Made by a program: the position numbers and the translations under genes. The notes below the pieces were generated by a model, which had not been told where the DNA came from, made no database searches, and was given only the letters and a program-made list of their open reading frames with translations. A DNA stretch of 44,287 nt from an uncultured bacterium (GTDB lineage: Bacteria; Patescibacteriota; Minisyncoccia; Moranbacterales; UBA2206), in contig CAIMLT010000077.1 in the NCBI GenBank assembly GCA_903842445.1, forward strand, positions 1 through 44,287, in the 5' to 3' direction. Within the stretch, counting starts at the first letter, position 1, and every line of letters starts with the position of its first letter. Below, piece by piece: positions 25,020 to 32,492 of this stretch.

Positions 25020-26027
25020 ATGTTGGTAAGGAAGATCGGGATAGACTTGGGCACAGCCAATGTTTTGGTTTTCGTTCCAGGCAAAGGTATCGTTTCCAAT
25101 GAACCATCGGTGGTGGCAATTTCGCTTTTGGAAAACAAGGTGCTTGCCATTGGCAATGAAGCAAAGGAAATGCTTGGGCGCACGCCGGATACGATCGTTG
25201 CCAGTCGGCCGATGCGCGATGGCGTGATTGCGGATTATAAAATTACTGAAGCGATGCTCAAATATTTTATCAATAAAGTTAGTGGCAGATTTCGTTTTAT
25301 TCGGCCGGAGGTTATTGTATCTATTCCAGCCGGAGTAACTTCGACTGAACGCAGAGCAGTGATTGATGCTACAATTAGAGCTGGTGCTAAAATTGCTTAT
25401 GTAGTGAAAGAGCCAATTCTGGCTGCGATTGGAGCGGGAATTCCAATCAATAATGCCGCTGGCAATATGATTATTGATATTGGCGGAGGAACATCAGAGG
25501 TGGCCGTGGTATCTTTGGGTGGAGTTGTTTCGGCGCACAGCGCGCGAGTTGGTGGAAATAAGATTGATCAAGCGATTGCCGATTATATTAAGCGAAAGTA
25601 TAGTCTGTCAATCGGAGATCGCACGGCCGAAGATGTAAAAATAAAAATTGGCTCAGCTCTTCCACAAGTCAAAGAGGATTATATCGATGTGCGAGGACGT
25701 GATTTGACCGGAGGTTTGCCGAGAACCGTGAGGATTTCATCCAATGAAGTGACGGAAGCGATTCAAGATGAACTGAGAGAAGTGATTAGTGCAATTAAAA
25801 AAGTTTTGCAAGAAACTCCACCGGAGCTCGCGGCTGATATTATGGATAAGGGTATGGTGCTGTCTGGCGGTGGAGCGCTTTTACGTAATCTCGATCAACT
25901 CATAACCAAAACGATTGGTGTGCCATGTTATGTGGCGGATGATGCGTTGTTTTGCGTGATCAAGGGCATTGGGATAGCGCTCGAAAATCTGGATCTCTAT
26001 AAGCGAACGATGATGTTGAGCAAATAA
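25020..26027 (+). CDS. mreB: Rod shape-determining actin homologue MreB
   Basis: This 335-residue protein has the full actin-fold ATPase signature of MreB: phosphate-1 IGIDLGTANVLVFV, SNEPSVVAI, RPMRDGVIADY, phosphate-2 IDIGGGTSEVAVVSLGG and adenosine motif VLSGGGALLRNLD. MreB filaments at the inner face of the membrane position cell-wall synthesis in rod-shaped bacteria. It lies between murA and two GT4 genes. No mreC or mreD is visible nearby. Confidence 0.95.
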   Translation: MLVRKIGIDLGTANVLVFVPGKGIVSNEPSVVAISLLENKVLAIGNEAKEMLGRTPDTIVASRPMRDGVIADYKITEAMLKYFINKVSGRFRFIRPEVIVSIPAGVTSTERRAVIDATIRAGAKIAYVVKEPILAAIGAGIPINNAAGNMIIDIGGGTSEVAVVSLGGVVSAHSARVGGNKIDQAIADYIKRKYSLSIGDRTAEDVKIKIGSALPQVKEDYIDVRGRDLTGGLPRTVRISSNEVTEAIQDELREVISAIKKVLQETPPELAADIMDKGMVLSGGGALLRNLDQLITKTIGVPCYVADDALFCVIKGIGIALENLDLYKRTMMLSK

Positions 26028-26072
26028 TATTTTAACTTAAGAATCTAAATATTTTAAAACAGCTATAAACCA

Positions 26073-27155
26073 ATGATAATCGGCATTGACGGCTCAAGAG
26101 CTTTTCTAAAACAAAGAACTGGAATTGAAGAATACTCATATCAGGTGATTCAACAATTAACCAATAGATTGAAAGAACATCAAATTGTTTTGTATTTGCG
26201 TAGTTATCAAGAAGTGGATTTTTTCTTGCCGGCCAATTGGCGGATTAAAAAAATTTATTTTCCGCGTCTTTGGACTCAAATTGGCCTGTCCTTAGAACTC
26301 TTTCTTAACCCAGTGGATGTTTTGTTTGTTCCGGCGCACACTGCTCCGTTTCTCCATCCAAAAAGAACAGTTGTTACGGTGCATGGATTGGAATATGAAA
26401 TTATGCCAGAGGCATATTCTTTTTTTGAAAGATTGTATATGCGGTTTTCTATTAAGAATTCTTGTCGTTGGGCGGAAAAAATCATCAGTGTTTCCAGGAA
26501 CACCAAAAGAGACTTGATGAATCTCTATGATATCTCTGAGAATAAAATAAATATTGTTTATGAAGGTTATGAGGACATAACGGATAGTCTTGATTTGGGC
26601 AATGACGCAGAAGAGCTGAGTTTGAAACCTTATTTTCTTTTTATCGGAAGATTGGAAAAACGTAAAAATATTCTGGGGATTATTGAAGCTTTCGATTTGT
26701 TTAAAAAACGAACCGGAGCCAAGCATAGATTGGTTTTGGGTGGTAAGTCGGGCTATGGGTGGGAGGAGATTAAAAAGCGAATTGAATTATCAGAATATAG
26801 AGAGGATATTGTGGTTACCGGTTTTGTGAAAAATGGCAGAAAGTGGCGATTACTAAAAAACGCTCAAATTTTTCTTTTTCCGACTTTCTATGAGGGCTTT
26901 GGCCTCCCGATCCTTGAAGCGCAAAGTCAAGGCGTTCCAGTCATTGCATCAAATACTTCTTCGCTTCCGGAGGTGGCCAATGGAAGCGCCTTTTTGGTTA
27001 ATCCGGCAGAGCCGAAATTTATAGCTGAGGCCATAATCACTCTTGCGCAAAATGAAGAAATGGCTAATGATTTGATCAGTAAGGGTTATGAAAATATTAA
27101 AAGATTTAGTTGGAAAATTTGCGGCGATCTGATTGCAAGACTTTTAAATGAATAG
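26073..27155 (+). CDS. GT4 family glycosyltransferase
   Basis: This 360-residue GT-B glycosyltransferase opens with MIIGIDGSRAFLKQRTGIEEY (acceptor-side Gly-rich loop). It contains FVPAHTAPF, PYFLFIGRLEKRKNILGIIEAF and the nucleotide-sugar-binding FLFPTFYEGFGLPILEAQSQGVPVIAS, the EX7E motif of the GT4 family. Family members add mannose or related sugars to lipid-linked or exopolysaccharide precursors. It follows mreB after 45 bases and precedes a second GT4 gene, suggesting a surface glycan. The sugar specificity is not readable. Confidence 0.88.
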   Translation: MIIGIDGSRAFLKQRTGIEEYSYQVIQQLTNRLKEHQIVLYLRSYQEVDFFLPANWRIKKIYFPRLWTQIGLSLELFLNPVDVLFVPAHTAPFLHPKRTVVTVHGLEYEIMPEAYSFFERLYMRFSIKNSCRWAEKIISVSRNTKRDLMNLYDISENKINIVYEGYEDITDSLDLGNDAEELSLKPYFLFIGRLEKRKNILGIIEAFDLFKKRTGAKHRLVLGGKSGYGWEEIKKRIELSEYREDIVVTGFVKNGRKWRLLKNAQIFLFPTFYEGFGLPILEAQSQGVPVIASNTSSLPEVANGSAFLVNPAEPKFIAEAIITLAQNEEMANDLISKGYENIKRFSWKICGDLIARLLNE

Positions 27156-27248
27156 AAGGGTTGGGGGAGGAGTGTGTTTTTTGGAATGAACTGGCACAAG
27201 AGAAATATTGAGAGTGGATCGACTTCTTAAGACTATGTTGTATAAAGT

Positions 27249-28409
27249 ATGCAAGAAAAAAAAGAGTTAAAAATAGCTTTGGTGCATGATTTTTTGGTTG
27301 AATTTGGCGGAGCGGAAAGAGTTCTTCGAGTTCTTTCGGAAATGTTTCCGAAGGCTCCGATTTACACTCTAGTGTATGACAGAAAAAATTTTCCCGGGTG
27401 GATGAGAAGCAGAAAAGTTGAAACTTCTTTTTTGCAAAAATGGCCAAAATTTTTTCACAAAAGAAAAAAATGGCTCTTACCATTTTTGCCAGTTGCTCCG
27501 GAAACTTTCAATTTGCGCAATTTCGATTTGGTCATTTCCAGCTCTGGAGCATGGTCAAAAGGTATCGTAACTCGTTTGGATACGATTCATGTTGCCTATT
27601 TGCATAGCCCGATGCGATTTGCTTGGGATATGCATGGTGAATATCTGCAACAGCAAAAAAAAGGTTGGTTGGTTAATTTTTTCAGTTGGTTTATTTTAAA
27701 CTATATTCGTTTGTGGGATTTTGAGGCTGCGAATCGACCAGATTATTTGATTGCCAATTCTGAATATACAAAAAAAAGAATTAGAAAATACTATAATCGC
27801 GAAGCGTCGGTAATTTATCCGCCCGTATCTGCGTTGCGTGGTCAAGATAGCAAAGGGGTGGTAGCCCTACCCGATTCTCTCGATAAGAAATATTTTCTGG
27901 TTGTGTCTCGACTTTCTCCGTATAAAAAAATTGACATAGTCATTGAAGCTTTCAATAAGTTGGAGTTGCCATTGATAGTGGTTGGAACCGGTGAGCAAGA
28001 AAAATATCTGAAATCAATTGCGGAAAAAAATATAAAATTTCTTGGGTTTTTATCAGAAGAGAAGTTATCAAAAATTTATGCTGGCGCACGCGCATTCATT
28101 TTTCCTTCTTTGGATGATTTTGGTATCGCGCCTGTGGAGGCTATGCTTTGGGGTGTGCCAGTGTTGGGAATTCGGAGTGGTGGATTAAAAGAAATCTTAT
28201 TGGAAGGAGAGACTGGAGAATTTTTTGATTTTGCCACTGCGGAGTTAGTTGCAGATGGTGTGCGTAGATTTTTGGAAAATGAAAATCAATATGATGAAAA
28301 GTTGATAAAGGCGCGAGCAGCTGAATTTAGCGAAGAAAAGTTTAAAAAGAAATTGATGGATTTTATTGAAAATATTTATGAAAATCAAGGGAAATCGGAA
28401 AATAGTTAG
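27249..28409 (+). CDS. GT4 family glycosyltransferase
   Basis: This 386-residue GT-B enzyme has VHDFLVEFGGAERVL near the N-terminus (Gly-rich acceptor loop), HVAYLHSPMRFAWD, YFLVVSRLSPYKKIDIVIEAF and AFIFPSLDDFGIAPVEAMLWGVPV, where the E-x7-E pair is partly replaced (DDFGIAPVEA). This subgroup is often annotated as mannosyltransferase. The 93-base gap before it contains a G-rich run and TATAAA at 27241, too close to the ATG to be a convincing -10. Its 3' end overlaps the holB-like gene. Confidence 0.87.
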   Translation: MQEKKELKIALVHDFLVEFGGAERVLRVLSEMFPKAPIYTLVYDRKNFPGWMRSRKVETSFLQKWPKFFHKRKKWLLPFLPVAPETFNLRNFDLVISSSGAWSKGIVTRLDTIHVAYLHSPMRFAWDMHGEYLQQQKKGWLVNFFSWFILNYIRLWDFEAANRPDYLIANSEYTKKRIRKYYNREASVIYPPVSALRGQDSKGVVALPDSLDKKYFLVVSRLSPYKKIDIVIEAFNKLELPLIVVGTGEQEKYLKSIAEKNIKFLGFLSEEKLSKIYAGARAFIFPSLDDFGIAPVEAMLWGVPVLGIRSGGLKEILLEGETGEFFDFATAELVADGVRRFLENENQYDEKLIKARAAEFSEEKFKKKLMDFIENIYENQGKSENS

Positions 28410-29259
28410 CTCATTGAATCGGGCAATTGAAAAAAAAAGCTTGGTGCAAAGCTATCTTTTTTGCGGTCCGCAGGCGCTTGGAAAGTTTTTAATAGCCAAG
28501 GAATTTGCCGAAAGAGTGACTGGATGGCAAGATGAGGTTGTAAATCCGAATTTGCTTATCATCGAGCCGGAGCTTGAGGAAAATGACGGAGTTTTCAGAG
28601 AGAAAGAAATTAAACTCGAAGCGATAAAAAGACTACAAAGAGAGTTTAGCTTGACTTCTTTTTCAAAAAATTATCGCGTGGCGATTATTCGTAGTGCCGA
28701 GAAATTGAATTTATCAGCGCAAAACGCGCTTCTCAAGATTCTGGAAGAACCACCGGAAAATACCATGATTATCCTTGTGGTGGAAAACGAAAAAAAAATA
28801 TTACCAACGCTCGTTTCGCGTTGTCAGATTAAACGGTTTAATCTTTTATCCGAGGAAGAGTTGGCCGAAACGCTAGATACAACTTTGTTAAATAGGGAGG
28901 AGCTGATTTTTTGGTCATTTGGTCGGCCTGGTTTTCTGGAAAATTTTTTGCATTCAAAAACAAAGTTGGAAGAAAGGCGAGAAATTGTTAAAGAATTACA
29001 ATCCTTATTTTCTATGGATGGAAATGAAAAATTACTTTTGGCGGAAAGCTTGAGTAAAAATATTCCGGCCTTACTGGAAAAATTGGACATTTGGGTGGTT
29101 ATCTTGCGAAGCGTAATTTTGAATAAAAATTTTTTTGTTGCAATTTCTCCATTGAAGGCGCTGGGGATTATTGAGAAAGTTGAAGAGAGTAAGCAATTAA
29201 TCGCGAACACAAATTCTAACGCGCGTTTAGTGGTGGAAAATTTAATTTTAGGTTTTTAG
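28378..29259 (+). CDS. holB: DNA polymerase III delta-prime-like clamp-loader subunit
   Basis: This 293-residue protein has clamp-loader features: an N-terminal KGNRKIVSSLNRAI, LVQSYLFCGPQALGKFLIA (a degenerate Walker A, GPQALGKF instead of GPxGxGKT), VAIIRSAEKLNLSAQNALLKILEEPP (sensor/SRC-like region) and LPTLVSRCQI. Delta-prime is the non-hydrolysing stator of the clamp loader, so a weakened Walker A fits it better than the tau/gamma subunit. I start at the ATG at 28378, which begins MKIKGNRK as in homologues. It overlaps the GT4 gene by 32 bases in a different frame, and the next gene starts one base after its stop. Confidence 0.85.
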   Translation: MKIKGNRKIVSSLNRAIEKKSLVQSYLFCGPQALGKFLIAKEFAERVTGWQDEVVNPNLLIIEPELEENDGVFREKEIKLEAIKRLQREFSLTSFSKNYRVAIIRSAEKLNLSAQNALLKILEEPPENTMIILVVENEKKILPTLVSRCQIKRFNLLSEEELAETLDTTLLNREELIFWSFGRPGFLENFLHSKTKLEERREIVKELQSLFSMDGNEKLLLAESLSKNIPALLEKLDIWVVILRSVILNKNFFVAISPLKALGIIEKVEESKQLIANTNSNARLVVENLILGF

Positions 29260-29260
29260 T

Positions 29261-30169
29261 ATGATTAAAATAATTAATCACAAAAAAAGCAGGAATAACC
29301 TCGAGATAGCGAGAAAAAGAAGGAAAATATCCAGCAGGTGGGCATTTTATTTCACAGCAGTGATTTTCTTGGTGGCTATTGTTTTTGCATTGTTTTTTTC
29401 TGATTTCTTGAGCATTACTTCGATAAAAATTTCCGGCTTAGACAAGCTGGAAGAAAAATCAATCAGAAATACAATCGAGGAAAAATTAAAAGGCAAGTAT
29501 TTTAAAATGGTTAATAAGAATAGCTTGATTCTATTGCAAAAAGCGGAAATTGAAAAAGCGTTGCAAGATAACTTTAAGCGAGTTGAGAATGTGTGGATTA
29601 AAAAAGTTTTTCCAAATGGCTTGAGGATAACAGTCAAAGAAAGAGTGCTGACAATGCTGATTTGTGATTCTTTGAAATGTTATGTGCTAAATGAAAGAGG
29701 AGAGGCTTATGGATCTGACAATTTCAGCGCTGAGGATTTGGAAGGGGAAAATTTAGTCGTGTTGAGTGATGTTACTGGCGCGCGGATCAGCACAGAGAAT
29801 AATCCACTTGAGGATGATTTTCGAAAATTCATCTTGAAATTAGCTAGCAATGTAGAGGATGAAACTGGTATTGTTCTTAAGAAGCAATATGAAACACCAA
29901 GCCGGATGTCAGGGGATTTGAAAGTGGAAACAGAAGATGGTTGGAAAATTTATTTTAGCGAAAATGTTGGGATGGAAAAGGAGATGTTAATGCTCAGAAC
30001 TGTTCTCGGGCATAAAATAGAAAAAGAACGTCAAAAAGATTTGGAGTATATTGATTTGCGTATTGCCAATAAAGTTTTCTATAAATTCAAGGAAGGAACA
30101 GAACGAATGGCGGAAACGGAAAATATTATAGTTCCGGAAGTGAAGAAAGAAGATAAAAAGAAGAAATAG
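29261..30169 (+). CDS. FtsQ/DivIB-like cell division protein
   Basis: This 302-residue protein has a basic cytoplasmic N-terminus (about residues 1-26), one membrane helix (about 27-47), a POTRA domain (about 48-118, with ITSIKISGLDKLEE ... NVWIKKVFPNGLRITVKER) and a beta domain with CYVLNERGEAYG. This is the FtsQ/DivIB arrangement; these proteins join the divisome through the periplasmic POTRA and beta domains. It has a charged, Lys-rich C-terminal tail. It follows the holB-like gene with a single base between, and lies downstream of mreB and murA, a fitting neighbourhood. Similarity is by architecture, so I leave the symbol empty. Confidence 0.8.
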   Translation: MIKIINHKKSRNNLEIARKRRKISSRWAFYFTAVIFLVAIVFALFFSDFLSITSIKISGLDKLEEKSIRNTIEEKLKGKYFKMVNKNSLILLQKAEIEKALQDNFKRVENVWIKKVFPNGLRITVKERVLTMLICDSLKCYVLNERGEAYGSDNFSAEDLEGENLVVLSDVTGARISTENNPLEDDFRKFILKLASNVEDETGIVLKKQYETPSRMSGDLKVETEDGWKIYFSENVGMEKEMLMLRTVLGHKIEKERQKDLEYIDLRIANKVFYKFKEGTERMAETENIIVPEVKKEDKKKK

Positions 30170-30178
30170 TTTTTTTGC

Positions 30179-30334
30179 GTCATCCCCGAGTAGTCGGGGA
30201 TCCAGGCATCTCAGACCTAGAAGATAAAAAAAACAGAATTTATTGGTAAAAATTAGAAGTTGGGTGGTTTAATAACTCGCTTACTTAAAATTTATAACAA
30301 GTGGAACCTGGATTCCCGCCTTCGCGGGAATGAC
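30179..30334. repeat. Pair of inverted dRS3-like hairpin repeats bounding about 156 bp
   Basis: The left hairpin is ATCCCCGA-GTAG-TCGGGGAT (30182-30201) and the right is ATTCCCGC-CTTC-GCGGGAAT (30312-30331). Each is extended by matching GTCAT and CCAGG flanks, so the two 28-base units (30179-30206 and 30307-30334) are inverted copies agreeing at 23 of 28 positions. The right unit fits the ATTCCC-N8-GGGAAT form of the Neisseria dRS3 repeat. They lie between the convergent ftsQ-like and GT39-type genes. The 209-base gap holds this pair and a G-rich tract. Confidence 0.8.
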
Positions 30335-30355
30335 AGGTATTATTTCTATTTTCAA

Positions 30356-30377
30356 GGGTGGGCGAAAGGTGGGTGGG
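30356..30377 (+). other. G-rich tract with quadruplex-like spacing
   Basis: Four GGG runs occur in 22 bases (GGGTGGG, then eight bases, then GGGTGGG) directly beyond the stop of the minus-strand gene at 30379. The layout is formally compatible with a G-quadruplex with one long loop. In an AT-rich genome it stands out, but a function is not shown. Confidence 0.35.
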
Positions 30378-30378
30378 A

Positions 30379-32325
30379 TTATCCTTGATTCAATCTTTTC
30401 AAATCTTCCACGCTAACGTAGTAGATGAAAATCGAAGTGCCGACTTGATAAACTGGCTTAATGTTTCTAGTCCAGCGATAACTATCCTGGTCTTTTTTTG
30501 TTTTGTCATAGATACTGCCTTGCAAAAAGTTAGTTGAGATGGCATACCAGCCAACTTCCAGCGGACGCTTTGAATCATACCACATTATATATTCGTCTTT
30601 GATGTAATATTTAATATCTGCTCCGCCAAAATAGTCAACGCGGATTTTGTCGATTGATTTTCCGGGAGTAGGGAATGGTTTGGCGATTGAATAACAATTC
30701 GAGGGGCAACCAAATTTAGAATTAGCATCGCACTTGATTTTTGCACAAGAGTTATATTCATCGATCCAAATTCGCAATCTTTTCATATCTTGTCCCCAGT
30801 CGGCATTGGAATCGGTGGCAAAATTATAGCCCTTTTTTGCTCCGCCGGCGATTGGGTTAAAATAAGACATGTAGTAGGGATAAGCAGAGATCGTTTCAAT
30901 GACAAGGAGCGACGCAAGAATAAAGGTGATTGATAGCAGGGTGATTTTTGTGGGGCGATTTTTTCTTTTTTGGCAAAAATCAATAATTACCTTGGCAGTC
31001 AGGATGTAGGCAAAAGGCAAAATCGGGAAGAGATGGCGAAACCCAATGTTGAGATTGCCAGTAATACTGATATACGCATAGAGAAAAATAAAAAATAACA
31101 TTGACAGAGTTTCAATGTTATGACGCAGATAATTGCCTAAGCTGGAAAATAGGGGCGATTTTTGCGTTGAATTTTTAAGACAGCCAATAAGAGTTTTTAG
31201 GTTATTTTGCAGGGCGATAAGAATAGCCAGGATCATTAGAAGAAGCATAGTCAGCGGTTCTTTGAAAGCGAAAACGGTTGGAAAATAGGCCGGAAAAGCC
31301 GTGCCGGAAACTTGACCCATGAAGTAGGCGCCGTTTCCTCCAGCTACACGCTTAAAGACCATTGCAATGCCGAGGAAATATTCGGAGAGTGGGCGAAATA
31401 ACGCAGTTTGGTTTAATGCTAAGAGAACTTTGCTGGTGTAGATGGTTTTAATATTAGTATCCGTTGGACTGAAATAAAAATTGATGGTTTCGGCCAATTT
31501 TTCTTTTGGCATGTCATAATTATTGAAAGCGTAAAATAGCCAAACAACCAAAAGAGAAAAAGCCAAAGCGATGATACTTTTTCCCAAATACTCTCCTAAT
31601 CTTTTTAGTTTAAAAAGAAAAACACTTTTTTCTTCATCAAGAATTCTTTTGACTAGAGGATAAATAATTGCGACAAGACCAAAAATTGGCAGGAGTAGAA
31701 TCGAAGAGAATTTTGTGAGTTGAACAACCGCCAGAAAAAAACCACCGATGGTAACATTTTTCCACGTTGGATCTTTTATAAATTTCAGAAAATAATAAAA
31801 AGAAATCATCATAAAACCAGCGATTCCAAGGTCAGTAGTAACAAAATGATTGTGGCCTAAAATATTTGGATCGAAAGCATAGAGGGTGAGAGCCAAAAGT
31901 CCGCCTAGGATTCCAGAAAGTTCCTTGCCCCATTTGAAAATAAATAAGCCGAAAAGCAAAGAAAGAAGAACGATTGGAATGCGCGCCCAGAAAATTATCT
32001 GATCGGCGTCATTACCCATTTGCCAAAAAAGATTGTGTCCGGCTTCCCATTGGCCATTCACATCAGTCGTCCAAAATTTTTGCGTGGTATCAAATTTGAG
32101 GTTCATGAAAACTAAAGGTAGAGCGGCCAGATCTTTGAGTAGTGGCGGATGCTCCGGGTTGAGGCGCATGTCATGCATCGTCAGGTAGGAGTACCCGGCC
32201 GGAATGTGGGCTGTTTCATCAAAAATAGCGCTGTCCCACCAAGCATTGAGCAAAGAAACAACGAGCATGAAGGTGAGAATGATCCCGACAAGCAGTTTGT
32301 ATTTTTTTTCAATGAATTTTTGCAT
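30379..32325 (-). CDS. GT39/PMT-like polytopic glycosyltransferase
   Basis: This 648-residue protein has about ten or more membrane segments and a first external loop with D36-E37 in IFDETAHIPAGYSYLT, followed by DMRLNPEHPPLLKDLAALPL. This is the classical signature of the ArnT/PMT (GT39) dolichyl- or polyprenyl-phosphate-sugar-using transferases; the D/E residue is the catalytic base or metal site. The C-terminal part forms an extracytoplasmic domain (GGAKKGYNFATDSNADWGQDM ... WYAISTNFLQG). Substrates may be proteins or lipids at the outer membrane face. It is encoded convergently to the ftsQ-like gene and downstream of another GT39-type gene, separated by an inverted-repeat element. Confidence 0.85.
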   Translation of the reverse strand: MQKFIEKKYKLLVGIILTFMLVVSLLNAWWDSAIFDETAHIPAGYSYLTMHDMRLNPEHPPLLKDLAALPLVFMNLKFDTTQKFWTTDVNGQWEAGHNLFWQMGNDADQIIFWARIPIVLLSLLFGLFIFKWGKELSGILGGLLALTLYAFDPNILGHNHFVTTDLGIAGFMMISFYYFLKFIKDPTWKNVTIGGFFLAVVQLTKFSSILLLPIFGLVAIIYPLVKRILDEEKSVFLFKLKRLGEYLGKSIIALAFSLLVVWLFYAFNNYDMPKEKLAETINFYFSPTDTNIKTIYTSKVLLALNQTALFRPLSEYFLGIAMVFKRVAGGNGAYFMGQVSGTAFPAYFPTVFAFKEPLTMLLLMILAILIALQNNLKTLIGCLKNSTQKSPLFSSLGNYLRHNIETLSMLFFIFLYAYISITGNLNIGFRHLFPILPFAYILTAKVIIDFCQKRKNRPTKITLLSITFILASLLVIETISAYPYYMSYFNPIAGGAKKGYNFATDSNADWGQDMKRLRIWIDEYNSCAKIKCDANSKFGCPSNCYSIAKPFPTPGKSIDKIRVDYFGGADIKYYIKDEYIMWYDSKRPLEVGWYAISTNFLQGSIYDKTKKDQDSYRWTRNIKPVYQVGTSIFIYYVSVEDLKRLNQG

Positions 32326-32342
32326 TTTTTTGTTTTTTATGA

Positions 32343-32476
32343 TTTATGCATTTGCCAAAAAATTATTCCTAAAAGCGACTTCTCCTCATTTTAGCTAGCC
32401 CCTAGTTTATTTACCAACAGTCTTTTTCGCTAAAGATAGATAAAAGTGCGGAATAACTTTTTGGCAAACGCATAAA
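32343..32476. mobile_element. MITE-like element with 27-bp near-perfect terminal inverted repeats
   Basis: The left arm (32343-32369) begins TTTATGCATTTGCCAAAA. Its reverse complement is found at 32450-32476 with 25 of 27 positions equal. The 134-bp unit fills almost the whole 167-base gap between two minus-strand glycosyltransferase genes. Its arms share the pattern TTAYGCNTNNNCCAAAA (11 of 17 identical) with the arms of the 143-bp element at 8926-9068. No open frame lies inside and no target duplication is obvious. Confidence 0.6.
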
Positions 32477-32492
32477 CCTTTTGTTTTAAGAT

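Noticed and set aside
27236-27246. Promoter for the second GT4 gene (TATAAA at 27241)
   Set aside because: The hexamer ends three bases before the ATG, so a transcript starting at the normal distance would lack the start codon, and no good -35 is present.
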